The notes under the pieces: model-generated
Seen by the model: only the letters and a program-made list of their open reading frames with translations
Databases searched by the model: none
What the model was told of the DNA's origin: nothing
Translations under genes and position numbers: made by a program
Assembly (NCBI GenBank): GCA_963642705.1
Contig: CAVIHU010000003.1
Coordinates: forward strand, 62,001-126,000
Origin: UBA11524 sp963642705
GTDB lineage: Bacteria > Bacillota > Clostridia > Christensenellales > Aristaeellaceae
Reading direction: 5' to 3'
DNA: 64,000 bases
Part shown: positions 42,431 to 51,490 of the stretch, in pieces
Numbering within the stretch: the first letter of the stretch is position 1
Layout of the letters: each line of letters starts with the position of its first letter

Positions 42431-42502
42431 GCAGACTTCGCAGACTTCGCAGACTTCGTCTGTTTTTCTGGACTCGCAGACTTCGCAGACTTCGTCTGTT
42501 TC
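42431..42502. repeat. 9-bp tandem repeat array (CAGACTTCG)
   Basis: GCAGACTTCG units repeated three times, ending in the palindrome CAGACTTCGTCTG, then TTTTTCTGGACT, then a second block with two units and the same palindrome. It separates tsaD from gtrA. The palindromes can form small hairpins. Confidence 0.9.
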
Positions 42503-42509
42503 CATTGCA

Positions 42510-43568
42510 TTAAATCAGTTTCAGCGAGGGAACCGCGTTCAATGTCAAAGGGGCAAGCTCTCCCTTGAGCAACCGGTAATAGGCAGCAGATCCGATCATC
42601 GCTGCATTATCCGTGCACAAATCAATCCGCGGCATATACAGCGGCAAACCAGCCTTGTCCGCCGCTTCCCGCATCATTCTTCTCAGCAGTCGATTGGCCG
42701 AGACGCCGCCTGCTATCGCCAGTGCGGGCGCTTTGGTATCCTTTGCCGCGAGCATCGCCTTTTCTACCAGCGCCGACACGACCGAGTACCGGAACGATGC
42801 TGCCATATCCGCCTTCGGGAGCGGTTCGCCTTTCATTTCCAGCTTATTTGCCGCGTTCAGGAATGCCGTCTTCATGCCGGAGAATGAGTAGTCATACTTG
42901 CCGGGTGTGTGCGGATGCGGCAGCGTCATGTAGTGCGGATTGCCCTCCTCCGCCAGCGCGTCAATCCGCGGACCTCCGGGGTAGGGGAGCGTCAGCACGC
43001 GCGCCGCCTTGTCAAACGCCTCGCCGGCGGCATCGTCCATCGTTTGCCCAAGCAGCGTGTAGTCGCCATAATCGTTGACGCGCACCAGATGACTATGTCC
43101 GCCGGAAACAACAAGGCACAGGAACGGCGGCTTCAAATCGGGATTTGAGATGTAGTTTGCTGAAACGTGCCCTTCGATATGGTTGACTGGAATGAGCGGC
43201 TTTCCGGCAGCGTAGCTCAGCCCCTTCATGCAGCTCACACCGGTCAGCAGTGCGCCGACAAGCCCGGGACCGCAGGTGACAGCAAGCGCATCAACATCCG
43301 CAAGGCGCATATGAGCGGCGGCGAGAGCCTCGTCAATGACGCGGTCGCACGCTTCGACATGGGCGCGGCTTGCGATTTCCGGCACAACGCCGCCATAGAG
43401 CGCGTGCAGGTCAATCTGGCTGAAAACGATATTGGACACGATGGTTCGCCCGTTCTCGACAATAGCAGCGGCCGTTTCGTCGCAGGACGTTTCAAGCGCG
43501 AGGATGCGGACGGTGGACTGGCTGCGGAGGTGTTCAAGCGTTTCAGCAGCCTGTTCGGTATATGTCAT
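42510..43568 (-). CDS. tsaD: tRNA threonylcarbamoyladenosine transferase TsaD
   Basis: Transfers the threonylcarbamoyl group to A37 of ANN-decoding tRNAs, together with TsaB and TsaE. The 352-residue ASKHA-fold protein has ALETSCDET at its N-terminus, the metal-binding NHIEGHV, the nucleotide loop VSGGHSHLV, GEAFDKAARVL, and the late GGVSANRLLR and DNAAMIG motifs. The N-terminus carries about 20 extra residues (MTYTEQAAETLEHLRSQSTV) compared with many homologues, but the start follows AAGGAG and overlaps the upstream gene, so it is kept. tsaB and tsaE are not in the window. Confidence 0.96.
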   Translation of the reverse strand: MTYTEQAAETLEHLRSQSTVRILALETSCDETAAAIVENGRTIVSNIVFSQIDLHALYGGVVPEIASRAHVEACDRVIDEALAAAHMRLADVDALAVTCGPGLVGALLTGVSCMKGLSYAAGKPLIPVNHIEGHVSANYISNPDLKPPFLCLVVSGGHSHLVRVNDYGDYTLLGQTMDDAAGEAFDKAARVLTLPYPGGPRIDALAEEGNPHYMTLPHPHTPGKYDYSFSGMKTAFLNAANKLEMKGEPLPKADMAASFRYSVVSALVEKAMLAAKDTKAPALAIAGGVSANRLLRRMMREAADKAGLPLYMPRIDLCTDNAAMIGSAAYYRLLKGELAPLTLNAVPSLKLI

Positions 43569-44257
43569 GAAAGCTCCTTCTTTCGGTGATTGGGGACAGG
43601 GTGTGCGGCAATTCGTGCGAGCACAGCGGACAGCATCAGCGCAAGCAGGACTGCCGTAGCGATGAGCAGCGCGTAATGCGTGAAGAAGGCTGTCGGCATC
43701 AGGCGGACAAGCAGATCCGTCTGCGGATTGAGCAGCCAGAGGTCATTGGAGAAAAGCAAATGGTGGAAAAGCGTGAATGCGTCCGTAAAGAAGCATGCTG
43801 CGAGGATGACGAGGACCATCAGCAGGAGGATTTCCACAGCAATCAGCCGCCCAAGCAGCGAAAAAGCCGTTCGTTCACGCCGGACAAGCAGCAGGCAGAC
43901 CAGCAGGAGAACCATCGTGCAGGATGCGGCGGCGATTCGTCCGCAGAGCTGGAACAGCACGCGGCAGTCCGCCATATGCTGCTGCTCCTTCGCATTGAAC
44001 GCGAGGTAGTTCGTGTCATCCATCGTGAAGGTGAACTGGAATTCCTCGACCCTGCCGGTCAGGTAATCCGTGATGGTTCTGACGGCGAGCAGATAATCAT
44101 CCTCCGGCAGATACGTATCCTCCGGCGGCGCGGTGCGACGCATGAGCGCTTCCATTACGGACGCGTTTGTCCCCAGCAGATAGACGGCGCTGCTGAGAAA
44201 GCAGACAAGCAGTCCAACACTCAGCAGCGCCGCGGAAATTCGGGTGGTTATGCGCAT
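43565..44257 (-). CDS. TIGR01906-family integral membrane protein
   Basis: A 230-residue protein with one N-terminal helix and three or four more after an outside loop. AFNAKEQQHMADCRVLFQ matches the conserved HM.DV..LF signature of the TIGR01906 family, membrane proteins of unknown function common in Firmicutes. Start ATG at 44257 overlaps the prfB stop by one base (TGATG), and its stop overlaps the tsaD start (ATGA), so it is translationally coupled on both sides. Longer in-frame starts upstream would run deep into prfB and are rejected. Confidence 0.78.
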   Translation of the reverse strand: MRITTRISAALLSVGLLVCFLSSAVYLLGTNASVMEALMRRTAPPEDTYLPEDDYLLAVRTITDYLTGRVEEFQFTFTMDDTNYLAFNAKEQQHMADCRVLFQLCGRIAAASCTMVLLLVCLLLVRRERTAFSLLGRLIAVEILLLMVLVILAACFFTDAFTLFHHLLFSNDLWLLNPQTDLLVRLMPTAFFTHYALLIATAVLLALMLSAVLARIAAHPVPNHRKKELS

Positions 44258-45363
44258 CACTGCATCTTCAGGTAGGCGGTTGTGAAGCCTTCCAGATTGC
44301 CGTCCATCACATCGTCGATGTTGCCGGATTCGTAATTCGTGCGGTGATCCTTGACCATGGTATAGGGCTGGAAGACATAGGAGCGAATCTGGCTGCCCCA
44401 TTCGATCTTCTTCATTTCACCCTTGATGTTTGCCATTTCCTCTTCTTTGGCGCGCTCACGGAGCTCGAGCAGCTTTGCTTTGAGCATTTTAATACACGTC
44501 GCACGGTTCTGCACCTGATCGCGTTCGGTCTGGCAGGAAACGACGATGCCGGTCGGAAAGTGAGTCATGCGGACGGCGGAAGAGGTCTTGTTGACGTTCT
44601 GTCCGCCTGCACCGCTGGAGTGGTATGTATCGACACGGACATCCTTCATGTTAATTTCAATGTCGGAATCATCCTCATCGAGCATCGGCGCAACGTCAAG
44701 CGAGGCAAAAGACGTGTGACGGCGTGCGTTGGCGTCAAACGGCGAGATGCGAACGAGGCGGTGCACACCCTTTTCGCCGCGCAGGTAGCCGTAGGCATGG
44801 TCGCCGCTGACTTCGAACGTGACGGACTTGATGCCTGCCTCGTCGCCGTCGAGCAGGTCAAGCAGCTTGACGGTGAAGCCCATCTTCTCGCAGTAGCGTG
44901 TGTACATGCGGTAGAGCATTTGCGTCCAATCCTGCGCCTCGGTGCCGCCTGCGCCTGCATGCAGGGACAGCACGGCATCGCGGTCGTCATAGTCACCGCG
45001 CATGAGGGTTTCCAGCTCCAAAGCATCGGCATGCTCATGGAGCTGATTCATCTCCTCCACCGCCTCATTGACGGTGTCCTCGTCATGCTCCTCCTCGGCC
45101 ATCTCGAACATCACTTCGATGTCATCGGCAGTGGAAAGCAGCTTCTCATAATGCTCCAGCTTGCCCTTCAAGTTGGATACCTTCTGATTGACCTTTGCGG
45201 AATGATCCGGATCGTTCCAGAATTCCGGCTGATTCATCTCCTCAGTCAGCTCATCAAGCTGCTCGCGGAGGTGGTCGATATGCAGCGCTTCACCGGAAGC
45301 CTTGAGGGATTGCCGGATCTCTGCAAGCTGCTGACGGTACTGCGGAATATCAATAAGCGCCAT
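44257..45363 (-). CDS. prfB: Peptide chain release factor 2, without programmed frameshift
   Basis: Releases nascent protein at UGA and UAA stops. The catalytic GGQ is in SSGAGGQNVNKT, and the stop-codon-reading SPF tripeptide in RISPFDANARRH marks it as RF2 rather than RF1. The 368-residue frame runs without a break from MALIDIPQ. Most bacterial prfB genes carry an in-frame UGA near codon 25 that requires a +1 shift; here the matching region reads EALHIDHLREQL with no stop. The ATG follows AAGGAGA, 84 bases after secA, the classical secA-prfB order of Firmicutes. Confidence 0.96.
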   Translation of the reverse strand: MALIDIPQYRQQLAEIRQSLKASGEALHIDHLREQLDELTEEMNQPEFWNDPDHSAKVNQKVSNLKGKLEHYEKLLSTADDIEVMFEMAEEEHDEDTVNEAVEEMNQLHEHADALELETLMRGDYDDRDAVLSLHAGAGGTEAQDWTQMLYRMYTRYCEKMGFTVKLLDLLDGDEAGIKSVTFEVSGDHAYGYLRGEKGVHRLVRISPFDANARRHTSFASLDVAPMLDEDDSDIEINMKDVRVDTYHSSGAGGQNVNKTSSAVRMTHFPTGIVVSCQTERDQVQNRATCIKMLKAKLLELRERAKEEEMANIKGEMKKIEWGSQIRSYVFQPYTMVKDHRTNYESGNIDDVMDGNLEGFTTAYLKMQ

Positions 45364-45447
45364 GGTTTTCTCTCCTTATTATTCGGTCGGAAGCGAGTGA
45401 AAAGGAAGCGGCGGACGTTACGGCGGATGTGCCGGACAGTCCTGCCT

Positions 45448-48162
45448 TCAGGCTTCTCCCGTGTTGCGGCCGCAGCAGTTCTTGTACTTCTTGCCAGAGC
45501 CGCAGGGGCACGGGTCGTTCCGTCCGATGCGCTCAGACGGCTTCACGCGCTTCGGCTGACGCGGCTGACCGTTGCCCGGCACCATCGGCTTGCCCTCGAC
45601 CGGACGGACAGCTGCCTGTACGCGTTCGGGGGTGCGCTCGATACGCAGCTGATACATGCGGCGGACAGTGTCCTCGCGAATGAGGTGGTTCAATTCATCG
45701 AACATGTAACCGGCCTCAATCTGATACTCGGTGACGGGGTTCTTGCCGCTGTAGGCGCGAAAACCGATGCCGTCGCGCAGGCGATCCATCGCGTCGATGT
45801 GATCCATCCAGCGGGAATCGACCGAGCGCAGCAGCACAACACGCTCGATTTCGCGCATGTCCAGCCCGAGCTCCGTCAGCATCGCCTCGCGCTCCTCGTA
45901 GAAGGCGCGTGCATCATCCTTAAGTGCCTGCGCGAGCTGGTCGCGATCGCCGGAGCGGACGATGCTGTCAATTTCGGCGATTTTGCCGTGATGGATGCAG
46001 AGGTTCTCCAGATAATTCGTCAGCTGCGGGATGTCCCAATCCGTGCCGTCATCAGCGGCGCAGTGACGCGAGAGCGCTGCATCGATGAGCTTGTACGCCA
46101 TGCCGAGGATGTTTTCACGGACGTTTTCGCCCATGAGAACGCGGCGACGCTGACCGTAGATGATTTCGCGCTGGCGGTTCATGACGTTGTCGTACTCCAG
46201 CACGTGCTTGCGGATATCGAAGTTGCGTCCCTCGATGCGCTTCTGCGCGGCTTCAATCTGCTTGGTGAGCATGCCTGCCTGCAGCGGCTCGTCATCCTTG
46301 AGCCCGAGGCGATCGACCATGGGCATGATGCGTTCGCCGCCGAACAGACGCATCAGGTCGTCCTCCAGCGAAATGAAGAACTGCGTGGAGCCGGGGTCGC
46401 CCTGACGGCCGGCACGCCCACGGAGCTGATTGTCGATGCGGCGTGATTCATGGCGCTCCGTGCCGATGATGTGCAGGCCGCCGGTCTGCAGCACGCGCTC
46501 GTGCTCGGCATCGGTTGTCTTCTTGAAGTCCTGATAGAGCGACTGGTATGTTTCGCGCGCGGCGAGAATTTCCTCTGAAACATCCTCCGCGTGACCAGTC
46601 GCCGCCTCGATAATTTCTTCATCAAAGCCCTGCTGGCGCATGGCGCGGCGAGCGAGGAATTCAGGGTTGCCGCCGAGCAGAATGTCCGTGCCGCGGCCAG
46701 CCATGTTCGTGGCGATGGTGACGGCGCCCCAGTGACCGGCCTGTGCGACGATTTCAGCCTCCTTGGCATGGTTCTTGGCGTTGAGCACCTCATGCTGGAT
46801 GCCCTTGCGCTTGAGCAGAGAGGACAGCATCTCGCTTGTTTCAACCGTGACCGTGCCGACCAGCACCGGCTGACCCTTTTCGTGCACCTCGCTGATGGCA
46901 TTGACGACAGCGGCGAACTTGGCGTTCCTCGTCTTGTACACCATGTCATCGAGATCCTTGCGGATATTCGGCTTGTTGGTGGGAATCTGCACGACGTCCA
47001 GCGCGTAAATATTCTGGAACTCGTCCTCCTCGGTCTTGGCGGTGCCCGTCATGCCGGAGAGCTTGTGGTACATGCGGAAATAATTCTGGAAGGTGATGGT
47101 TGCCAGCGTGCGGCTTTCGCGCTCGATGGTCACATGCTCCTTCGCTTCGATGGCCTGATGCAGACCCTCGCTGTAGCGGCGGCCGATCATCAGTCGTCCG
47201 GTGAATTCGTCGACGATGATGACCTGATCGTCCTTGACGACATAGTCCACATCGCGCTTCATCAGGAAGTTGGCACGCAGGGCGCAATTGACGTGGTGAT
47301 TCAGCTCGGCGTTTTCCGCATCGTTGATGTTCTCGATGTTGAATGCCTGCTCGACGCGCCTGGCACCTTCATCGGTCAGCGTGATGGCCTTCTTTTTCTC
47401 CTCGACCTCGAAGTGCTCATCGCGCTTGAGCGTGCGGACAACGGCATCGACCTTGGCGTACAGGTCGGTGGACTTGTCGCCCGCGCCGGAAATAATCAGC
47501 GGCGTACGAGCTTCATCGATCAGGATGGAGTCGACCTCGTCGACAATGGCGAAATGATGACCGCGCTGCACGAGATCATTCTGCCGGATGACCATGTTGT
47601 CGCGCAGATAGTCGAAGCCGAGCTCGTTGTTTGTGCCGTAGGTGATGTCACAGGCGTAAGCGGCGCGGCGCTGGGCACTGTCCAGATCATGCACAATCAG
47701 ACCAACGCTCAGCCCCATGAAGCGGTGAACCTTGCCCATCCACTCGCTGTCGCGGCGTGCCAGATAATCGTTGACCGTCACGATATGCACGCCTTTGCCG
47801 GACAGCGCGTTCAGGTACGCAGGAAGCGTGGAAACAAGCGTTTTGCCTTCTCCTGTCTTCATCTCTGCGATGCGCCCCTGATGCAGCACCAGACCGCCCA
47901 TGACCTGCACACGGTAAGGACGCATGCCCAGCACACGCGCGTCAGCCTCACGGATGGCGGCAAACGCCTCGGGCAGGATATTGTCCTCTGTTTCACCGTT
48001 CTTCAGACGTTCCCGGAATTCATTCGTCTTGGCACGCAGCGCGTCATCGCTCAGCGCCTTGTATTCCTCCTCGAGCGCTTCAACGGCGTTGACGGTCTTT
48101 TGCAGTCGTTTGACCTCCGCATCGTTGCTGCTGCCCAGAAGCTTTTTGACCCATTCAAACAT
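45448..48162 (-). CDS. secA: Protein translocase ATPase SecA
   Basis: Motor of the general secretory pathway; it pushes preproteins through SecYEG. The 904-residue protein shows Walker A MKTGEGKTLV, the DEAD-type VDEVDSILIDEARTPLI, the preprotein cross-linking domain, the second motor domain (MAGRGTDI, GRAGRQGDPG) and the C-terminal zinc finger CPCGSGKKYKNCC, which binds SecB or phospholipid. The ATG follows AAAGGAGA. It heads a reverse-strand run (secA, prfB, TIGR01906, tsaD, perhaps gtrA). The many exported proteins in this window would depend on it. Confidence 0.98.
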   Translation of the reverse strand: MFEWVKKLLGSSNDAEVKRLQKTVNAVEALEEEYKALSDDALRAKTNEFRERLKNGETEDNILPEAFAAIREADARVLGMRPYRVQVMGGLVLHQGRIAEMKTGEGKTLVSTLPAYLNALSGKGVHIVTVNDYLARRDSEWMGKVHRFMGLSVGLIVHDLDSAQRRAAYACDITYGTNNELGFDYLRDNMVIRQNDLVQRGHHFAIVDEVDSILIDEARTPLIISGAGDKSTDLYAKVDAVVRTLKRDEHFEVEEKKKAITLTDEGARRVEQAFNIENINDAENAELNHHVNCALRANFLMKRDVDYVVKDDQVIIVDEFTGRLMIGRRYSEGLHQAIEAKEHVTIERESRTLATITFQNYFRMYHKLSGMTGTAKTEEDEFQNIYALDVVQIPTNKPNIRKDLDDMVYKTRNAKFAAVVNAISEVHEKGQPVLVGTVTVETSEMLSSLLKRKGIQHEVLNAKNHAKEAEIVAQAGHWGAVTIATNMAGRGTDILLGGNPEFLARRAMRQQGFDEEIIEAATGHAEDVSEEILAARETYQSLYQDFKKTTDAEHERVLQTGGLHIIGTERHESRRIDNQLRGRAGRQGDPGSTQFFISLEDDLMRLFGGERIMPMVDRLGLKDDEPLQAGMLTKQIEAAQKRIEGRNFDIRKHVLEYDNVMNRQREIIYGQRRRVLMGENVRENILGMAYKLIDAALSRHCAADDGTDWDIPQLTNYLENLCIHHGKIAEIDSIVRSGDRDQLAQALKDDARAFYEEREAMLTELGLDMREIERVVLLRSVDSRWMDHIDAMDRLRDGIGFRAYSGKNPVTEYQIEAGYMFDELNHLIREDTVRRMYQLRIERTPERVQAAVRPVEGKPMVPGNGQPRQPKRVKPSERIGRNDPCPCGSGKKYKNCCGRNTGEA

Positions 48163-48253
48163 AAGGTTCTCCTTTCAGAAATAAACAGGAAATATCCTGA
48201 TAAAATCATTCATGAAGCCGCTTCCGCATCATCAAAAGACACACTTCCCGACC

Positions 48254-48283
48254 ATTATAGCACGAGTTGCGCGGAAGTTGCAA
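48254..48283 (-). promoter_or_regulatory. Extended -10 promoter of secA
   Basis: Reverse-strand TTGCAA (48278-48283), 18-base spacer ending in TGC, TATAAT (48254-48259). Leader of about 85 bases. Confidence 0.7.
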
Positions 48284-48356
48284 GTGCTTCGGGAAAATAG
48301 GGTCTCGCTGACTCTGTGTTGTAAAGAGATATCTTCAAACAGGTTCCGCACGCAAC

Positions 48357-48385
48357 TTGTCACGCGCATGAAAATGTGGTATAAT
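48357..48385 (+). promoter_or_regulatory. Promoter of luxS
   Basis: TTGTCA (48357-48362), 17-base spacer ending in TGG (extended -10), TATAAT (48380-48385). The start is about 25 bases before the ATG. Confidence 0.85.
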
Positions 48386-48414
48386 CATCCTGATTTCGAC
48401 AAGGAGGAATCCTC

Positions 48415-48879
48415 ATGCTGAAAAAGATTGCATCCTTCTCCATCAATCATGACACGCTGACGCCGGGCATGTATATTTCGCGCATTGACGGTGATTGCAT
48501 CACGTACGACCTGCGGCTCAAGTATCCCAATCAGGGCAATTATATCTGCCAGGGAGCGCTGCATACGCTGGAGCATCTGATTGCGACGTTCGTCCGTTCG
48601 GCGGAAGCATCGGAGCATGTGGTGTATTTCGGACCGATGGGCTGTCGGACGGGCTTCTATCTTATCCTGCGCGACACGATGAGCCACAACGCGGCGGTGC
48701 AGCTCGTAAAGGATGCGTTCCGGTTTGCGGCGGATTATGAGGGTGAAATCCCCGGTGCGAAGCGGATTGAATGCGGTAATTATATGGAGCATGACCTGCC
48801 TGAGGCGAAGCGCGAGGCGGAAAAATACTGCGCTGTGCTGGCAAAGTGCAGCGAAAGCACGATGACCTATCCGGATTGA
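48415..48879 (+). CDS. luxS: S-ribosylhomocysteine lyase LuxS
   Basis: Splits S-ribosylhomocysteine into homocysteine and the AI-2 precursor DPD, as part of the activated methyl cycle. The zinc ligands are His50 and His54 in HTLEH and Cys120 in ECGNY; the catalytic Cys77 is in MGCRTGFY. At 154 residues it has the normal length. ATG with AAGGAGG upstream. It is followed 11 bases later by a metallophosphoesterase, probably co-transcribed. The nucleosidase gene that makes its substrate is not in the window. Confidence 0.97.
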   Translation: MLKKIASFSINHDTLTPGMYISRIDGDCITYDLRLKYPNQGNYICQGALHTLEHLIATFVRSAEASEHVVYFGPMGCRTGFYLILRDTMSHNAAVQLVKDAFRFAADYEGEIPGAKRIECGNYMEHDLPEAKREAEKYCAVLAKCSESTMTYPD

Positions 48880-48890
48880 GGGAGGCACGC

Positions 48891-49592
48891 ATGAAGAAAA
48901 TTGCCTTGCTGGGCGACCTCCATGGGAACATGACCGCGACGTTGGCGATGGAGCAGGCGCTACGCAGCTGCGGCGCGGATGAAATCTGGTTTCTGGGCGA
49001 TGCGGTTGGCAAAGGACCGCAGTCCCGCGAAACCTGCGACTGGGTTCGGGCAAATTGCACACGATTTGTCGGCGGCAACTGGGACTACGGCATCGGGGGG
49101 CGCGAATTTGCCGAGGACGGGTATTTCTGGAATCAGCTCGGCGAGGAACGCATGCAGTGGCTTTGTTCGCTGCCGCGCGAGACAGACGAGTGGTTCAGCG
49201 GCACGCACTTCCGCTTCTTTCACGGTCGGCCTGTGACAGAGCTGCTGCGTGCGCAGGATGACAAGGAGCTGCTTTCCACCACCTTCACGGCAAATGGCGT
49301 GACGTATGGCGGCGTTGCCTTTGCAGACAGCCACCGCCCGTTCCTGCGTACGCTCGATGCCGGTTACATCCTCAACTCCGGCAGTGTCGGCAACAGCATG
49401 GGCGTACCCAAGGCGCATGCGCTGCTGCTCGAAGGCGAGGTCGGCTCGCAAACGCCGTCGATGCTGCTGATGACAGCGCTGTCCGTGCCGTACGACAACG
49501 GGGAGGCGGCTGACATTGCCCGTGCGGAGGTCAATCTGCCGCATCGGGATTCGTACATTCGGGAGATTCTGACAGGAGAATATTCCAGATAA
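48891..49592 (+). CDS. Metallophosphoesterase (calcineurin-like)
   Basis: A 233-residue two-metal phosphoesterase. Motifs in order: GDLHGN (residues 8-13), LGDAVGKGP, GGNWDYGI, and HFRFFHGRP, with the last His in LNSGSVGNSMGVPK region typical of the YfcE/DUF2851-like group of small cytoplasmic phosphodiesterases. The start at 48891 is used because GAGGGAGG lies a few bases upstream and the motif GDLHGN must be close to the N-terminus; an in-frame upstream start inside luxS is rejected. Substrate unknown; close relatives cleave small phosphodiesters or act on tRNA-derived phosphates. Confidence 0.88.
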   Translation: MKKIALLGDLHGNMTATLAMEQALRSCGADEIWFLGDAVGKGPQSRETCDWVRANCTRFVGGNWDYGIGGREFAEDGYFWNQLGEERMQWLCSLPRETDEWFSGTHFRFFHGRPVTELLRAQDDKELLSTTFTANGVTYGGVAFADSHRPFLRTLDAGYILNSGSVGNSMGVPKAHALLLEGEVGSQTPSMLLMTALSVPYDNGEAADIARAEVNLPHRDSYIREILTGEYSR

Positions 49593-49634
49593 AAAAGACG
49601 GTCTGCTGCCGATGATGAGTCGGATGCAGACCGT
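49591..49634. terminator. Hairpin between convergent genes
   Basis: ACGGTCTGC / GCAGACCGT stem (49598-49606 and 49626-49634), with AAAAAA on the left side giving a T run for reverse transcripts. Likely a bidirectional terminator. Confidence 0.65.
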
Positions 49635-49646
49635 TTGCTTCGCTGC

Positions 49647-49795
49647 GGCAATACCGCGCAATTCGGTGGCGACGCTGAATGTGCCTTCGGCAGACTGGAA
49701 ATCTCGATTTGCATCCAGTAAAACTTCGATTTCTGCAATCGTAGCTGGTGCAAAATTTGCGATTCATCGTGCCGCCTCATTTGTGCGATAATGCC
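49647..49795. repeat. Dispersed intergenic element, copy 2
   Basis: Partner of 33911-34016, with shared blocks at its two ends and about 45 extra bases in the middle. Its right edge covers the last codons and stop of the transglutaminase-like gene. Confidence 0.65.
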
Positions 49796-50487
49796 TTTCG
49801 GATTTTCCGGACGTTCCGGTTCATCAGGTGCCTGCCGATGTGCCGGTAGATGAATGCCTTGAACGGCGACATCTGCTGATGGTGTTCCCTGAGGAGTTCG
49901 TCCGGGCTGTCATAGACGCCGAAATCCTGATTGATGCCCTCGCTCTGAATGTAGGTGGAATTGCGGTTGAAATCAATGACCGGGTGGCGGAAGTCGAGCA
50001 CCGCCGCGCCGTAGCCGCAGAATGCTCCAGTACAGTCCGGAAACCTCGCCTGCAGTGCTGTCAAGTACGCACGGTCGAGGATGAATGCCTCCAGTTCGTA
50101 CCACGTGCCGTCCAATTCGACCTCGACCCAACTATGGAACACGTTTTTGGGCGCAAGCAGGTAGACAAGCCCGGTCATTGCGCCTTTTTGCAGTTTTTTT
50201 TCGATGGTGAAGCCGTGAATCCGGCAGGGGATACCGCAGCCGCGCAGCAGCGCCATGAACAGCGTTCCCTTCGTGTTGCACTGCCCGAAGCCGTCTGCAA
50301 GCACCTGCGTTGCGGGAATGCTGTCATCCGTGTTGTAACCGAAGAGAATTTCATCGCGCACGTAGTTGTAGATGGATCGGATGCGCTCAAACGCTGCGAG
50401 CGATTGCCAGCGGTGTGTGTCAATCAGCGACTGGATGGCTGGCGCGGAGAAATTCAGCATCGGGGTTTCCTGCAGATATTGCGTCAT
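49777..50487 (-). CDS. Transglutaminase-like cysteine protease-fold protein
   Basis: A 236-residue cytoplasmic protein with the transglutaminase-like core. Catalytic Cys70 is in DGFGQCNTKGTLF and His118 in FHSWVEV, followed by a tryptophan-tyrosine strand WYELEAFILD that should supply the Asp. The C-terminal 60 residues are basic. Bacterial members act as proteases, amidases or cross-linkers; no specific role can be assigned. ATG preceded by AGGA on the reverse strand. The last residues fall inside the dispersed element (copy 2), so the natural C-terminus may have been altered by its insertion. Confidence 0.82.
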   Translation of the reverse strand: MTQYLQETPMLNFSAPAIQSLIDTHRWQSLAAFERIRSIYNYVRDEILFGYNTDDSIPATQVLADGFGQCNTKGTLFMALLRGCGIPCRIHGFTIEKKLQKGAMTGLVYLLAPKNVFHSWVEVELDGTWYELEAFILDRAYLTALQARFPDCTGAFCGYGAAVLDFRHPVIDFNRNSTYIQSEGINQDFGVYDSPDELLREHHQQMSPFKAFIYRHIGRHLMNRNVRKIRKALSHK

Positions 50488-50613
50488 GTCAGTGACGTCC
50501 TTTCCTGATCATTGCGATCATTATAGCATACCGGAGAAGGGGCTGCAATCGGGTTACATCAAAGTCACGCGGCTCATGCTGCCGGCATGATGCGGATTGC
50601 TTCCCTGCACCCC

Positions 50614-50642
50614 TTGCAAATACATCCTCCGCGTGGTATAAT
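50614..50642 (+). promoter_or_regulatory. Promoter of the alpha/beta hydrolase gene
   Basis: TTGCAA (50614-50619), 17-base spacer ending in TGG, TATAAT (50637-50642). Confidence 0.8.
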
Positions 50643-50651
50643 TACGACTGG

Positions 50652-50665
50652 TTAGTTAAAACTAA
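50652..50665. promoter_or_regulatory. Palindrome at the transcription start of the hydrolase gene
   Basis: Perfect 14-base palindrome TTAGTTAAAACTAA, starting about three bases after the predicted +1 position; a possible repressor site. Confidence 0.45.
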
Positions 50666-50693
50666 TTCAAAAAATGCGGAAGGAGAAATTTTT

Positions 50694-51473
50694 GTGCTTT
50701 TCCAGACGATAGGCGACAAGGCAAACCCTGCTGTGCTTTTCTTTCATGCGATGGGCGTCACCGGTGCGAGCAATGAGCCGGTTGCAAGACACCTCAGCAA
50801 ACGCTTTTACTGCATCATGCCGACAGCGACCGTTTACTGCGAGGGTCAGAGATACATCTCCAGGCAGGACGAAATCCGCCAGGTGGAGACATATTTGAAA
50901 GGTGAAGGCATCCAATCGCTTGCACTTGTCGTTGCGTCATCGCTCGGTGCTGACCTTGCAACGGCATTCCTTGCTCAAACAGATGTGCCGGTGGCACACG
51001 TGTTTTTCGACGGCGGGCAGTTCTCGCAAAGCAGTCTCGGACTTCGCAGAATGATGACGCCAATTCTGTATTTTGCCATCAAGAGCCTGTACTGGAGCAA
51101 GGGAGGCACACTCAAAAAAATCATGTGGTGCGATGATGATGCAATTAAGCCGTACTTCATTGCGGCAGGAAAGGCGCTGAAATACGGCAATCTACGCCGT
51201 CATGTCGCTTGCAGCATGGAGAAAAAGCCCTATCTGCCGCTGCCGGAAGCGCTGCAGGAGCATAGCTTCTGGAGCTTTGGCAGCATCGAGGAGCACTTTC
51301 AGTACCGCGAGAAGCTGAAGACGGCATATCCGCATGGGCATTTTCCGGTTTTTGAGCAGCATGACCACATGCAGTTTCAAATCCGCGATCCGAAGGGCTT
51401 TGCGGACATGCTGATGTCGATTATTGATTGCAATGCGCTGCCGCCACTGCCGTTTTTACGCGAGGAAAATTAA
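50694..51473 (+). CDS. Alpha/beta hydrolase
   Basis: A 259-residue alpha/beta-hydrolase-fold protein. The N-terminal strand and oxyanion region read VLFFHAMGVTG, and the nucleophile elbow is A-S-S83-L-G (Ser83), a variant of GxSxG. The catalytic His is probably in EQHDHMQF (about residue 225). There is no signal peptide, so it is cytoplasmic. GTG start with AGGAGA upstream. Substrate unknown. The next gene follows at 17 bases, so the two are likely one operon under the promoter at 50614. Confidence 0.85.
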   Translation: MLFQTIGDKANPAVLFFHAMGVTGASNEPVARHLSKRFYCIMPTATVYCEGQRYISRQDEIRQVETYLKGEGIQSLALVVASSLGADLATAFLAQTDVPVAHVFFDGGQFSQSSLGLRRMMTPILYFAIKSLYWSKGGTLKKIMWCDDDAIKPYFIAAGKALKYGNLRRHVACSMEKKPYLPLPEALQEHSFWSFGSIEEHFQYREKLKTAYPHGHFPVFEQHDHMQFQIRDPKGFADMLMSIIDCNALPPLPFLREEN

Positions 51474-51490
51474 CAGGAGGAAGAAAGAGA

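Noticed and set aside
44344..46446. Long forward open frame (700 codons) opposite prfB and secA
   Set aside because: Antisense shadow of two well-identified genes. GC-rich codon use keeps the opposite frame open, there is no RBS, and the composition (many His, Arg, Leu) is typical of antisense translation.
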